Of a stretch of DNA of 64,000 nt, positions 41,779-51,085 are shown piece by piece (the first letter of the stretch is position 1; each line of letters starts with the position of its first letter). The stretch covers positions 1 to 64,000 of the forward strand of contig NZ_BCAG01000006.1 of the NCBI RefSeq assembly GCF_001293685.1, given 5' to 3'. Origin of the DNA: Desulfatitalea tepidiphila. Lineage in GTDB: Bacteria > Desulfobacterota > Desulfobacteria > Desulfobacterales > Desulfosarcinaceae. Position numbers and translations under genes: made by a program. The notes below the pieces were generated by a model. That model saw only the letters and a list, made by a program, of their open reading frames with translations, had not been told where the DNA came from and did not search any database.

Positions 41779-42560
41779 GCATCATCTTCGGCCGCAAGCG
41801 CAGACGGCCGGACGAGCAGGATTACCTGCGCGAGGTCTTCATCCGCATGCTGCTGCACAGCGAGGAGCGCGGCCCGCACGCCTCCGGTCTGGCCTGGCTC
41901 AAGATCGACGGCAGCCACCGGATCTTCAAGCGGCCGATGCGGGCGCACGAACTGGTCTACGAGAAGCCGTTCCAGGAGCTGCTCGGGCAGGTCGACAACG
42001 AGACCACCATCCTCATGGGCCACACCCGCTGGCGCACCCGGGGCAACGAGTTCAACAACCGCAACAACCATCCCATCCGGGCCGGGATCGTCATCGGTAC
42101 CCACAACGGCACCATCTACAACGCCGATTATCTGTTCCGCCGTCTCGGGCTGCCGCGCTTCGCCGAAGTGGACAGCGAGCTGATCTTCCGCCTGGCCGAC
42201 CGCTTCGCGCCCGAAGGCCCCATCGACCAGGAGGGCCTGAAGAAGGCGCTCGCCCTCTGTCGCGGCCAGATGAGCGCCGTGCTGGCCTCGCGGCTCGACC
42301 CCGGCACCATCACCGTGCTCAAGGGCAACAAACCGCTCTGCCTGCGCATCCACCGCCAGCACCGGGTGGTGCTCTACGCCTCGGAGCCAGCCTTCATCGA
42401 CTTTGCCGTGGACTTTGATCCGGGCTGGCGCGAGCTGGAGGTGCCGCCCATGACCATGCTCACCATCCGCCACAAGGATGTGCGGGCCATCGAAAACAGC
42501 GAATTCCGCTTCATACCCCAGGAGCGCAAAGGGACACTGCCCGAAGGAGTGAATGCATGA
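41763..42560 (+). CDS. Class II glutamine amidotransferase
   Basis: 265 aa starting Met-Cys: Cys2 is the N-terminal nucleophile after Met removal. Other GATase-II marks are HTRWRTRG near residue 84 and NHPI..GTHNGTIYNADY near 102-118, as in GlmS/PurF-type glutaminase domains. No transferase partner domain is fused, so it probably supplies ammonia to the amidoligase or hydrolyses the amide/isopeptide product. ATG chosen at 41763, in frame with the preceding Pro/Arg-rich shadow that lacks a useful start. Confidence 0.83.
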   Translation: MCGQVGIIFGRKRRRPDEQDYLREVFIRMLLHSEERGPHASGLAWLKIDGSHRIFKRPMRAHELVYEKPFQELLGQVDNETTILMGHTRWRTRGNEFNNRNNHPIRAGIVIGTHNGTIYNADYLFRRLGLPRFAEVDSELIFRLADRFAPEGPIDQEGLKKALALCRGQMSAVLASRLDPGTITVLKGNKPLCLRIHRQHRVVLYASEPAFIDFAVDFDPGWRELEVPPMTMLTIRHKDVRAIENSEFRFIPQERKGTLPEGVNA

Positions 42561-43081
42561 ACATTGGAGAACCATCAAAGCTGAACACAAATCCGGAAGA
42601 CAGTCCCGAGACCATCCTCCGGCTCTTCGTCTACGGCACCCTGAAACGGGGCTATTGGAACCATCAGCGCTTCTGCGCCCAGGCCCGCAGCATCGAACAG
42701 GCCGTGGTCTGGGGCAGGCTCTACCATCTCCACGCCGGGTTCCCGGCCATCGAGGTGCCGGAAGGCCTGATCCTGGCCCGGGGCAGTGTTGATCCATTGG
42801 CCGACGCCCGCAGACAGCAGGAGATCGGCACGCCGTGCTTCGGACGCCCGACCGGCGACTGGAATCTGATCCACGGAGAGCTGGTGACCTTCACCGACCC
42901 GCAACGCGACCTGCCGCCCATCGACCGGCTGGAAGGCTTCCGGCCCGGCGGGCACAGCATGTACCAGCGGGTGATGGTGGCGGTGCTATGCGGTCGCACC
43001 TCGATTCCAGCCTGGACCTATTGGATTCCATGCCCGCCTTACGCGGAAAGAGTCGCCAGTGGCCAGTGGTTACGCCCGTGA
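42557..43081 (+). CDS. Gamma-glutamylcyclotransferase-like (AIG2/GGCT) protein
   Basis: 174 aa. The FVYGTLKRGYWNH motif and later PPIDRLEGF..SMYQRVMV match the AIG2/GGCT fold, which cleaves gamma-glutamyl amides to 5-oxoproline. It overlaps the glutaminase gene by ATGA and is the last gene before the prophage/host boundary. Together with the amidoligase it may reverse or edit the modification. Confidence 0.82.
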   Translation: MNIGEPSKLNTNPEDSPETILRLFVYGTLKRGYWNHQRFCAQARSIEQAVVWGRLYHLHAGFPAIEVPEGLILARGSVDPLADARRQQEIGTPCFGRPTGDWNLIHGELVTFTDPQRDLPPIDRLEGFRPGGHSMYQRVMVAVLCGRTSIPAWTYWIPCPPYAERVASGQWLRP

Positions 43082-43121
43082 ACCGATCTTTGCGGCCTTA
43101 TCCGGATTATTGGTTTTCCGC

Positions 43122-43150
43122 TTGACACAAGGAGCCAACGCGCGTATTGG
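43122..43150 (+). promoter_or_regulatory. Candidate promoter of the TetR-RND operon
   Basis: A perfect TTGACA (43122-43127) is followed, 17 bases on, by TATTGG (43145-43150); a better TAGAAT lies at 43152-43157 but with a long 24-base spacer. The stretch AACGTCA..CACGTT (about 43160-43193) is an imperfect palindrome in the place of a TetR operator. GC content falls sharply near 43,090, which marks the prophage/host border. Confidence 0.5.
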
Positions 43151-43229
43151 TTAGAATATAACGTCATAAAATGAACATGCCGTCACGTTTTTAAATGTTC
43201 TATGCTGCCAAGGAAACGGAGGTCAGGCA

Positions 43230-43850
43230 ATGCAAGATGAGAAGCTCCCACGTCGGGAAAGAGAAAAACGCAGACATCGTCGGCAGATGCTTGCCGCTGC
43301 ACTCGAGCTTTTCTCGAAGAAAGGATACCACAACGTATCCATGCACGAGATTGCAGAAAGAGCAGAGTTTGCCATCGGAACGCTTTACAAATTCTTCAAG
43401 AACAAGGAGCACCTCTACAAGGCCCTCATGATGGAAAAGGCAGCGGAATATCATCATACCCTGAGCGGAGTCCTTTCGAGGGAAGGTGACGTCCTGACTA
43501 TTCTCAAAGACTACATTTCCGCTAAAGCGGGGATCTTTGCCGATGACGTTGCCACGTTGCGGCTCTATTTTGCTGAAACGCGGGGTGCGAGTTTCAACAT
43601 CAAGGCCGGTCTCGATCAGGACATTCGCAAGCTTTATGACGAACTGGTAGAGCAACTGGCTTCGACACTGGAAAAAGGTATTCGCAAAAACGTGCTTCGC
43701 GATCTGAACCCCTACTATATGGCCGTGGCCCTGGAGGGAATCACCAACGCTTTTCTCTTCTGTTGGCTGGAAGATCCGGAACGGCATTCATACAAGGCGA
43801 ATGCCCCGGTGATCAGTGACATGTTTCTCAAAGGGGTGATGGCCGAATGA
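43230..43850 (+). CDS. TetR-family transcriptional regulator
   Basis: 206 aa with the typical N-terminal helix-turn-helix (RRQMLAAALELFSKKGYHNVSMHEIAERAEFAIGTLYKFFKNKEHLY). The C-terminal ligand domain is not specific to a known effector. AACGGAGG precedes the ATG. It overlaps the outer-membrane-protein gene by 4 bases and so is the first gene of the efflux operon; it probably represses that operon by binding the palindrome near 43160-43193 (inference). Confidence 0.88.
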   Translation: MQDEKLPRREREKRRHRRQMLAAALELFSKKGYHNVSMHEIAERAEFAIGTLYKFFKNKEHLYKALMMEKAAEYHHTLSGVLSREGDVLTILKDYISAKAGIFADDVATLRLYFAETRGASFNIKAGLDQDIRKLYDELVEQLASTLEKGIRKNVLRDLNPYYMAVALEGITNAFLFCWLEDPERHSYKANAPVISDMFLKGVMAE

Positions 43851-45322
43851 AAAAAGCCTTAAGGATAACAGCTCGCACCATGGTTATGCTTCTGGTGGGA
43901 GGTGGATTGCTGCTGACAGCGGGTTGTATTTCTATTAGCGCTGCCGCCGAGCCGTTGCACGGCCATTCCGATGCAATCGCCGAAAAATCGCCGGAAATAG
44001 AAGGCAATCGTCCCTCTGCTCCCGTTGAGGAGCTTCGCAAGCTCGAAAAGGATGGCAATATACACCTTTCGTTAAGCGATTGCCTGAAAATAGCGTTGCA
44101 ACAGAATTACGATATCCGCCTTACACGGGAAGCCCTGACTCAAGCCAATACAAAGATAACTCAGGCCAGATCGGCTATGCTCCCATTTTTGGGGGCGGAG
44201 GCTTCCTATACACGACTGGACGAGGAGTTGAGTTTTGCAATGGGACCGCAATCATTGACCTTCATGGATCGTGATCAATACAAGGCGGGGCTCGTCATCC
44301 GGCAGCCCATTTTCACGGGAGGGCGATTGAATGCGGCGCGCAAGGCATCCCAGTATTCACGAGACGCTCAAGCTCAAGAGAACAGGGCCGTTGAAGAGGA
44401 AGTCGTTTTCCAGGTTACACGCGCTTATCGGACCGCACAGTTGGCCGAAGCGTTTCAAGGTGTTGCCGTGGAGGCCGTCGATCTTCTCAATGTGCATGAA
44501 CATGACGTGGCGATTCTGGTGGAGAAAGGGGCGAATCCGGAAATTGACCTGCTTCGCACCCGAACGGAACTTGCCAATGCCCGCAAAGATCTGAATGGCG
44601 CTGACAACGCCGTCGACCTGGCATATTCTGCACTTAAGAACTTGCTGAGCATGCCCCTTGAAGAATCAGTCCGTTTGACGGAAGCCTTGGTGCGGTCGCC
44701 CGGGCCGGGGGCGGATCTTTCGTCTCTCACCGAGTTGGCCCTTTCGCAACGTCCCGAACTGTCTGCAATGGATTCCAAAATGGCAGCTGCGGAGCAGGCG
44801 CTTAAAGCGGCCAGGGGAGAATACCTGCCTACCATTGCCCTGGAAGGGCGTTACGAATATATGGAAGGCGATTTTCGGGATCTGGAAGGCGGAGAGCATT
44901 GGACGGTTGGAATAGGGGCGCAGTTTCCCCTCTGGAATTGGGGGAAAACCGCTGCCAAGGTCAGAGAGGCGGGATCGCAACGGGCTCAGGTAAAAATCCA
45001 GCGAGATAAAACGACAGATCGCATTCGTCTTGAAGTGCGCCAAGCCTTCCTGGACCTCGGAAAAGCAGAAAAGAATATCGATGCGGCTGAGAGTGCACTG
45101 AAGACAGCCAGGGAGGCTTACCGCCTGGCAAGAGCCAGCTACCGGGCAGGAGAAGGCACAAATACCGACGTGCTGGACGTTCGTACGGCCTTAAGTCGAG
45201 CTGAAGCGAATCACACACAGGCTCTTTTTGATTACAACGTTGCCCTTGCCGCCCTTCATCGAGCGGTGGGCGTAATGGTGATAGAGCCGCCTGATATCAA
45301 GGAAAAGGAGTCTGCCGAATGA
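43847..45322 (+). CDS. TolC-like outer-membrane efflux protein
   Basis: 491 aa. Signal sequence with a Gly/Leu-rich core (MLLVGGGLLLTAGC), ending in a lipobox-like LTAGC, so it may be lipidated as NodT-type proteins are. The mature part has the two OEP repeats (LSLSDCLKIALQQNYDIRLTREAL and the PELSAMDSKMAAAEQALKAARGEYLPTIALEG half). It forms the exit duct of the pump encoded at 48011. Overlaps regulator and adaptor genes by 4 bases. Confidence 0.86.
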   Translation: MKKALRITARTMVMLLVGGGLLLTAGCISISAAAEPLHGHSDAIAEKSPEIEGNRPSAPVEELRKLEKDGNIHLSLSDCLKIALQQNYDIRLTREALTQANTKITQARSAMLPFLGAEASYTRLDEELSFAMGPQSLTFMDRDQYKAGLVIRQPIFTGGRLNAARKASQYSRDAQAQENRAVEEEVVFQVTRAYRTAQLAEAFQGVAVEAVDLLNVHEHDVAILVEKGANPEIDLLRTRTELANARKDLNGADNAVDLAYSALKNLLSMPLEESVRLTEALVRSPGPGADLSSLTELALSQRPELSAMDSKMAAAEQALKAARGEYLPTIALEGRYEYMEGDFRDLEGGEHWTVGIGAQFPLWNWGKTAAKVREAGSQRAQVKIQRDKTTDRIRLEVRQAFLDLGKAEKNIDAAESALKTAREAYRLARASYRAGEGTNTDVLDVRTALSRAEANHTQALFDYNVALAALHRAVGVMVIEPPDIKEKESAE

Positions 45323-46536
45323 GACGAAGAGGAGTCTATATATCCATTGCTATTGCGGCTGCTGTTATTGCGTTCTTGGCTGTCCAAGTTTCCAGGAAGC
45401 AATGGCAAAAAGATGAAGATCCGAACGCGGCGGGCAAGGCGTTGCCTGTCACAATCGCATCTGTTGTCCCGCACGAATTCGCTGATGAAATCAGCGCCGT
45501 CGGCACCTTGAAAGCCCGAGACACGAGTCCGCTAAGCCCCAAGGTGGCAGGAACGGTGAGCCGGGTTCTGGTTGATATCGGTGAGCGCGTCAATGCCGGT
45601 GAGGTCGTTATAAAACTGGACAGAACAAACTATGATCTCGGCGTCAAGCAGGCCCGGGCGGCGCTAGCAGCTGCGGAAGCAGCAGTTCCGCAGGCTGAAG
45701 CCCATTTTGAACAGGCCGAGAAAGAATACCGACGCGCAATCGAACTGCTGAAGGAAAAAGTGATTCCGCAAAGTCGCTTTGATGCATCAGAAGCGGCCTT
45801 TAAAAGCGCCAAGGAAGCGGTGTTCTACGCCCGAGCACAGAGGGACCAGGCAAAGGCCGCCTTGGAGACAGCGCTGGAACATCTCAAGGATGCAGATATC
45901 CGATCGCCTATCGGCGGCGCTGTCGTGGAGAGAAATGTGGAAATCGGTCAGGCGGTCGCTCCCGGCGGCCGACTTCTGCTAATCGTGGACCAAACATCTC
46001 TGAACCTGGATGTCGATTTGCCGGAAGCAGACATTGGCCGGATTGTCGTTGGAACTGTTGCGCTGATCACGACAGACGCCTTCCCGGGACATGAGTATTC
46101 AGGGAAAGTAACCGTTATCAATCCATTGGTGGACCGAAAGACGCGTACTTTCCGCATGAGAATCGAGGTGCCGAATCCGTCCGGGAAGTTGGTGGACGGA
46201 ATGTATGCCAGGGTGAAGCTTTCGGCAGAGAAAAGAAGGTCCCTTGCCGTTCCCCGTGAAACCTTGCAACGCCTCCCCGGCAGCGGCACCTATTACGTTT
46301 TTGTGGTGGAAGGAAATAAGGCCCATAAGCGAACGGTCGAAATTAGGGCCATGGATGACCAATTTGCCGAAGTGATGGGCGGCTTGGTTGAGAATGACAA
46401 AGTGGTCACCAGCGGAGCGGGACGTTTACAGTCAGGCATGGAGGTAAGCGTGCAAGATATTTTGAACAAGAATGGGACGGATAACTCTGGGGGACAACTT
46501 TTCAAGAAGAACGGCGGTGAACATGTCGGACGATAG
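45319..46536 (+). CDS. RND periplasmic adaptor (membrane-fusion protein)
   Basis: 405 aa. An N-terminal hydrophobic helix (about residues 5-20) anchors it; then a lipoyl-like half (LSPKVAGTVSRVLVDIGERVNAGEVVIKLD), a coiled-coil hairpin (about 105-165), the second lipoyl half (IRSPIGGAVVERNVEIGQAVAPGG) and beta-barrel region. It joins the RND pump to the TolC-like channel. The end overlaps the patatin gene by 14 bases. Confidence 0.88.
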   Translation: MRRRGVYISIAIAAAVIAFLAVQVSRKQWQKDEDPNAAGKALPVTIASVVPHEFADEISAVGTLKARDTSPLSPKVAGTVSRVLVDIGERVNAGEVVIKLDRTNYDLGVKQARAALAAAEAAVPQAEAHFEQAEKEYRRAIELLKEKVIPQSRFDASEAAFKSAKEAVFYARAQRDQAKAALETALEHLKDADIRSPIGGAVVERNVEIGQAVAPGGRLLLIVDQTSLNLDVDLPEADIGRIVVGTVALITTDAFPGHEYSGKVTVINPLVDRKTRTFRMRIEVPNPSGKLVDGMYARVKLSAEKRRSLAVPRETLQRLPGSGTYYVFVVEGNKAHKRTVEIRAMDDQFAEVMGGLVENDKVVTSGAGRLQSGMEVSVQDILNKNGTDNSGGQLFKKNGGEHVGR

Positions 46537-47530
46537 CTCAGGTTTTCCGAAAAATATCGGCCTGGCTCTGGGTAGCGGCTCCGCACGGGGATGGTCTCAT
46601 ATCGGTGTATTGCAGGCACTAGCTGAGGCAGGAATAGAAATCAGGTACGTCGCCGGCACCAGCATTGGTTCGTTGGTAGGGGCCGCATGTGCCCTTGGCA
46701 AAATGGATGTGCTGGAAAATTTTGCCCGTCAGCTCGACTGGAAACAGATTGTTTCCTTCCTGGATGTAACTTTTCCGAGGTCGGGACTCATTGATGGAAA
46801 GAAGATCAGCGATTTCTTTCGTTCTCATGTTCGAGAAATGAACATTGAAGAATTACCTCTCCGCTATTGCGCGGTTGCCACCGACCTGGCCACGGGTCGT
46901 GAGGTCGTGTTGAACAAAGGGGACCTCATAGAGGCAATCCGCGCGAGCATCTCGGTTCCGGGCATTTTCACGCCGGTCAGGAAAAACGGCGGCTTTCTGG
47001 TGGATGGAGGGCTGGTCAACCCCGTGCCGGTGAGCGCTGTCAGGAAAATGGGAGCGGATTACGTCATCGCTGTTGATTTGAACCATGACATTATCGACAA
47101 AAGGAGTACCGCCGGCATCGCTCCGGTTGATTCATCGGTGGCAGGTATGGTTGTTCAGCCCCAGCCCGCAGAATGGAGAATCGCGCAGGATCTGACCAAC
47201 AGGCTCAGCGAATTCGGTTCGCCCGCGTTATCGCAAGTGCGCCAGTGGCTGCAAAGGGACCCCGTGCCAAATATCTTTGATGTGTTGACGACTGCAATCA
47301 ATATTATGGAAGTGCAGATCACCGCAACAAGATTGGCAACCGATCCGCCCGATCTGCTGATTCGGCCGAAGCTGGGGGATGTTCGTTTTCTCGAATTCCA
47401 TCGGGCCGAGGAGGCCATTGCCGAGGGGTACCGAGAAGCCATGGTGCAGCTCAAAGAAAGATGGAAGTGTGCCGCCAAAAGAGATTTGCCAGGAGGTTTT
47501 TTACCGGGGAGGACGGAAGATGGGAATTAA
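46523..47530 (+). CDS. Patatin-like phospholipase (RssA-type)
   Basis: 335 aa. Motifs: oxyanion GSGSARG (about residue 17-23), nucleophile AGTSIGS with catalytic Ser near 48, and VDGGLVNPVP with catalytic Asp near 160. The start at 46523 (MSDDSSG) sits within the end of the adaptor gene; a longer in-frame start upstream lies in the adaptor frame and is not preferred. A lipase within an efflux operon may act on membrane lipid damage or on a lipid substrate of the pump (inference). Confidence 0.85.
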   Translation: MSDDSSGFPKNIGLALGSGSARGWSHIGVLQALAEAGIEIRYVAGTSIGSLVGAACALGKMDVLENFARQLDWKQIVSFLDVTFPRSGLIDGKKISDFFRSHVREMNIEELPLRYCAVATDLATGREVVLNKGDLIEAIRASISVPGIFTPVRKNGGFLVDGGLVNPVPVSAVRKMGADYVIAVDLNHDIIDKRSTAGIAPVDSSVAGMVVQPQPAEWRIAQDLTNRLSEFGSPALSQVRQWLQRDPVPNIFDVLTTAINIMEVQITATRLATDPPDLLIRPKLGDVRFLEFHRAEEAIAEGYREAMVQLKERWKCAAKRDLPGGFLPGRTEDGN

Positions 47531-48014
47531 TATTTGTCAGTTACAAGAAAAACGCCTCGTTGATCGTCTGCGTTCTCTGAGGGTCAAAGGAGAAGTGATC
47601 GAGAAAAAAAGAATGGAATCATTCAGTGGACGGCCCGAAAGGAAGATTGTCGTTGTCAAGTTCAAGAACAGGATAATTGAAACAAACCTTGATGACGCAG
47701 AATTCGAACGGACTGAGATCGGGGAACGGATTTGGTTCTCTCCTCCGGTCCCTGATCGTGATCCGTGCACTTGCCATCTATTCGTCTGGCTGATTGTTGG
47801 AATCACATCTGGGGCACTGGCAATCTGGGCCATCACAACCCATTTTCCTGGAAAAACCGCCGCTATCCTTTCTCTTGTCGCAGCAGGTTGGATCAGCGTT
47901 ATTGCCTGGGCCAGGATATGTTCGCACGAGCAAAGCAAATGCCTTCGGGACCTTAAGACGGAAGTCGACTTTTTTGAAGCTGACGGTGACGACAAGCAAG
48001 GGGAACAGAAATGA
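47520..48014 (+). CDS. Small two-helix membrane protein
   Basis: 164 aa with a basic soluble N-terminal part (residues 1-85), two hydrophobic helices (VWLIVGITSGALAIWAI and AILSLVAAGWISVIAWA) and a short acidic C-terminus. Starts at the ATG at 47520 with GACGGA upstream. It is overlapped by the patatin and RND genes, so it is likely to act with the pump. Family not recognised. Confidence 0.65.
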   Translation: MGINICQLQEKRLVDRLRSLRVKGEVIEKKRMESFSGRPERKIVVVKFKNRIIETNLDDAEFERTEIGERIWFSPPVPDRDPCTCHLFVWLIVGITSGALAIWAITTHFPGKTAAILSLVAAGWISVIAWARICSHEQSKCLRDLKTEVDFFEADGDDKQGEQK

Positions 48015-51000
48015 AATTACCGGAGATATCCGTCCGCAGGCCGGTCACGACCGTTATGGTTTTCGCTGCCATTACATTGCTGGGTTGCGTGGCTTTTTTC
48101 AGGCTCAACCTCGACTTGTTGCCGGATATTGAACCTCCGGCCGTGAGTGTCATCACACCCTATCCGGGGGCTTCCGCCACGGATGTTGAGTCGGAGGTGA
48201 CCAAGTACCTGGAAGACCAGCTTTCCACCACACCGAATCTCGACCGGCTGGAGTCAAAGTCCAAAGACAACATCGCCATCGTCAATTGCATATTCAACTG
48301 GGGCACCGACCTGGATGTTGCGGTCAACGATATCCGGGAGAAGATCGATCTTGCCAAGCCGGACCTTGCCGATGGAGCGGAAGACCCCTTTATCTTCAAG
48401 TTCAGCAGTTCCATGGTGCCGGTGCTCATCATGACGGTGACGGCGGAAGAAAGCAGTCCCGATCTTTACAGAATTGTGGACAAGCAGATCGCCGATCCGT
48501 TGAAGCGTGTGCCCGGCGTGGGCGCTGTCGTCTATATCGGCGGTCAGGAAAGACAGATCAATGTGCATTTCGACCGCGAAGCAATAGATGCTTATCACAT
48601 TTCCGTCCAGCAGATCAGAAATGTTCTCGCCGCTGAAAACCTGAACCTTCCGGTGGGCACCGTCAAGATCGGGAGGAATGAACTCCAGATCAGAGTGGCG
48701 GGGCGCTATCGGGATGCAGCGGAAATCGCAAATACGGTGATCGGAAGCAACGGCGACGCGCTTGTGCGGCTCAGAGACGTGGCCACGGTCACCGATGCCT
48801 TTGAGGAGCCGCAGGAGTGGGCGCGTTCCGGCAAGCTTCCTGCGATTGCCTTGATTATTCAGAAGCAGTCCGGGACCAACACCGTCAACGTGATCGAAGC
48901 CATAAAAGATCGCCTCAAGACACTGAAGACCGAAGTGCCGGCGGATATCGAAATCCACGGGATTCTGGATAACTCAGATCACATTTATGCGATGATCAAT
49001 AGTTTGACCGAAGCCGCCGTCGTCGGAGGCCTTTTGGTCATTGTCGTCTGTTTCCTGTTTCTCCGGCGGTTTCGCACCAGCCTGGTCGTCTCAATGGCAA
49101 TTCCTTTTTCGATTATCGTCGCCTTTATCGGCCTCTTCGTCATGGATTATACCATCAACGTCATTTCCATGATGAGTCTTGCCATTGCTGTGGGAATGGT
49201 GGTGGACGATGCCATCGTCGTACTTGAAAACATCGTGCGGCATGTGGACGATGGCAAGCCTCCGCAGTTGGCCGCCGTGGAGGGAACATCCGAAGTGGGT
49301 ATGGCGGTAGCCGCGTCAACATTGACCATTGTAGCTGTCTTCGCCCCTCTTCTCTTAGTGAAAGGGATCGCCGGCATCATCTTTGGTCAGTTGGCGTTCA
49401 TGATCTTGATTACGATTCTGGCCTCGCTTTTCATTTCATTGACGTTGACCCCCATGGCTGCTTCCCGTTTGCTCCGTTCACGGGATCAAAGAAAGCTCAA
49501 TCCGGTATTTGTATGGAGCGAGCGTTTGCTGAATGGAATCGAAGCCGGTTATTCTCACGTCCTGGGATGGGGACTAAGGCACCGTAACATTTTGCTTTCA
49601 CTTATAGTTATTGTATTTATCGGCAGTCTGGCACTGATTCCTTTGGTCGGTACGGAATTTTTCCCCGAAGTGGATTCGGGGGAAGTGGAGGTGGTCCTGG
49701 AGATGGCGCAGGGCACCCGAGTGGAGGTCACGGCCGGAACCACGGAAGAAATGCTCAACGCGGTGAACGCCATTCCGGAAATGGAAGCCTCCTATGCCCT
49801 GGCAGGTCAGACCAAGAAAGGATTTTTAACAGCCCTCGGTTTTGAAGAGGGAACCGGCATCGGTCGCATCGGAGGGCGTCTCATTGATAAAAAAGAACGG
49901 AGTCGCCATGCCAAGGAGGTCGCTTCGGAGCTTCGTGAGCAGGTCATAAAACTGCCGGGCGTTGAGAATTTTTCCGCCAGCGCCGTAAGCGTCATCCAAA
50001 AGGCGTTCCTGGGAGGCGGCCGGCCTATCAGCATCGATATTCTGGGCCATGATATCGAGACGACCGACAAAGCCGCCGCAAAGATCCAGCGCATCGTGGA
50101 AACCACACCCGGCGCAGTGGATGTCTCTGTCAGCAGAAAGAGACCACGGCCGGAAGTGCGGATTTGTCTTGACCGGGATAAGGCGGCATCCCTGGGATTG
50201 AATGTGGCGCTTGTCGCCGACGCATTGAGGACCAACTACTATGGATTCGATGATACGAAGTTCCGGGAGGCGGGTGACGACTTCGACATCGAGTTGCGAC
50301 TGAAAAAAGACCAGCGGGAAACGATTCGTGAAATCGGGGAAACCCCCATCACCACCCTGACCGGTCAGACCATTAAGCTCCGGAACGTCGCGTCTGTTCG
50401 GGAAACCTTTGGGCCCGTGGAGATCGACCGGAAAAACAGGACCCGCGTCACAAAGGTTCAGGCGGGCGTCCAGGGCAGGGTTCTGGGGGATGTGGTACGG
50501 GATGTTCGAGAAAAGATGGCCTCTCTTGACCTGCCTCCCGGCGTTTCCATCGAATGGGGCGGGGAGGTGGAGGAACAGCGAAAAGCGTTCCGCGACCTGA
50601 CCCTCCTTTTGATTCTGGGAATAGTCCTTGTCTACATGGTCATGGCAGGGGAGTTCGAGGATTTCGTTGATCCATTCATCATCATGTTTTCGGTTCCTTT
50701 CGCCTTCGCCGGAGTGATATGGGCCTTCGTTGCCACGGCCACTCCGCTCAACCTGATGAGCTTCATCGGGGTAATCATGCTCATGGGCATTGTTGTAAAG
50801 AACGCCATTGTGCTCGTGGATTATACCAAGCAACTGAGAGCAGGTGGGATGACGCTAAACGAAGCGGTGGTCACGGGCGGAAAAACACGCCTGAGGCCGG
50901 TGCTCATGACGAGTTTGACCACCATATTCGGCATGGTCCCATTAGCCCTTTCCAGAGGGGAAGGCTCTGAAATATGGAATGCACTGGGCATCACGGTCAT

Positions 51001-51085
51001 TGGGGGACTGTCGGTCAGCGGCCTTGTGACATTGATTCTGGTGCCGCTAATGTATTCGCTGGTTCACCGGGGTAAAGCAAAATGA
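48011..51085 (+). CDS. RND efflux pump, AcrB/HAE1-type
   Basis: 1,024 aa, normal for HAE-type pumps. Features: the cytoplasmic-membrane start (ISVRRPVTTVMVFAAITLLG), large periplasmic loops after TM1 and TM7, and the conserved TM4 GMVVDDAIVVLENIVRHVDD (Asp residues for proton relay) and MGIVVKNAIVLVDYTKQL in the C-half. Substrate class is not clear from sequence. It uses the adaptor and TolC-like genes upstream and overlaps the next gene by 4 bases. Confidence 0.92.
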   Translation: MKLPEISVRRPVTTVMVFAAITLLGCVAFFRLNLDLLPDIEPPAVSVITPYPGASATDVESEVTKYLEDQLSTTPNLDRLESKSKDNIAIVNCIFNWGTDLDVAVNDIREKIDLAKPDLADGAEDPFIFKFSSSMVPVLIMTVTAEESSPDLYRIVDKQIADPLKRVPGVGAVVYIGGQERQINVHFDREAIDAYHISVQQIRNVLAAENLNLPVGTVKIGRNELQIRVAGRYRDAAEIANTVIGSNGDALVRLRDVATVTDAFEEPQEWARSGKLPAIALIIQKQSGTNTVNVIEAIKDRLKTLKTEVPADIEIHGILDNSDHIYAMINSLTEAAVVGGLLVIVVCFLFLRRFRTSLVVSMAIPFSIIVAFIGLFVMDYTINVISMMSLAIAVGMVVDDAIVVLENIVRHVDDGKPPQLAAVEGTSEVGMAVAASTLTIVAVFAPLLLVKGIAGIIFGQLAFMILITILASLFISLTLTPMAASRLLRSRDQRKLNPVFVWSERLLNGIEAGYSHVLGWGLRHRNILLSLIVIVFIGSLALIPLVGTEFFPEVDSGEVEVVLEMAQGTRVEVTAGTTEEMLNAVNAIPEMEASYALAGQTKKGFLTALGFEEGTGIGRIGGRLIDKKERSRHAKEVASELREQVIKLPGVENFSASAVSVIQKAFLGGGRPISIDILGHDIETTDKAAAKIQRIVETTPGAVDVSVSRKRPRPEVRICLDRDKAASLGLNVALVADALRTNYYGFDDTKFREAGDDFDIELRLKKDQRETIREIGETPITTLTGQTIKLRNVASVRETFGPVEIDRKNRTRVTKVQAGVQGRVLGDVVRDVREKMASLDLPPGVSIEWGGEVEEQRKAFRDLTLLLILGIVLVYMVMAGEFEDFVDPFIIMFSVPFAFAGVIWAFVATATPLNLMSFIGVIMLMGIVVKNAIVLVDYTKQLRAGGMTLNEAVVTGGKTRLRPVLMTSLTTIFGMVPLALSRGEGSEIWNALGITVIGGLSVSGLVTLILVPLMYSLVHRGKAK

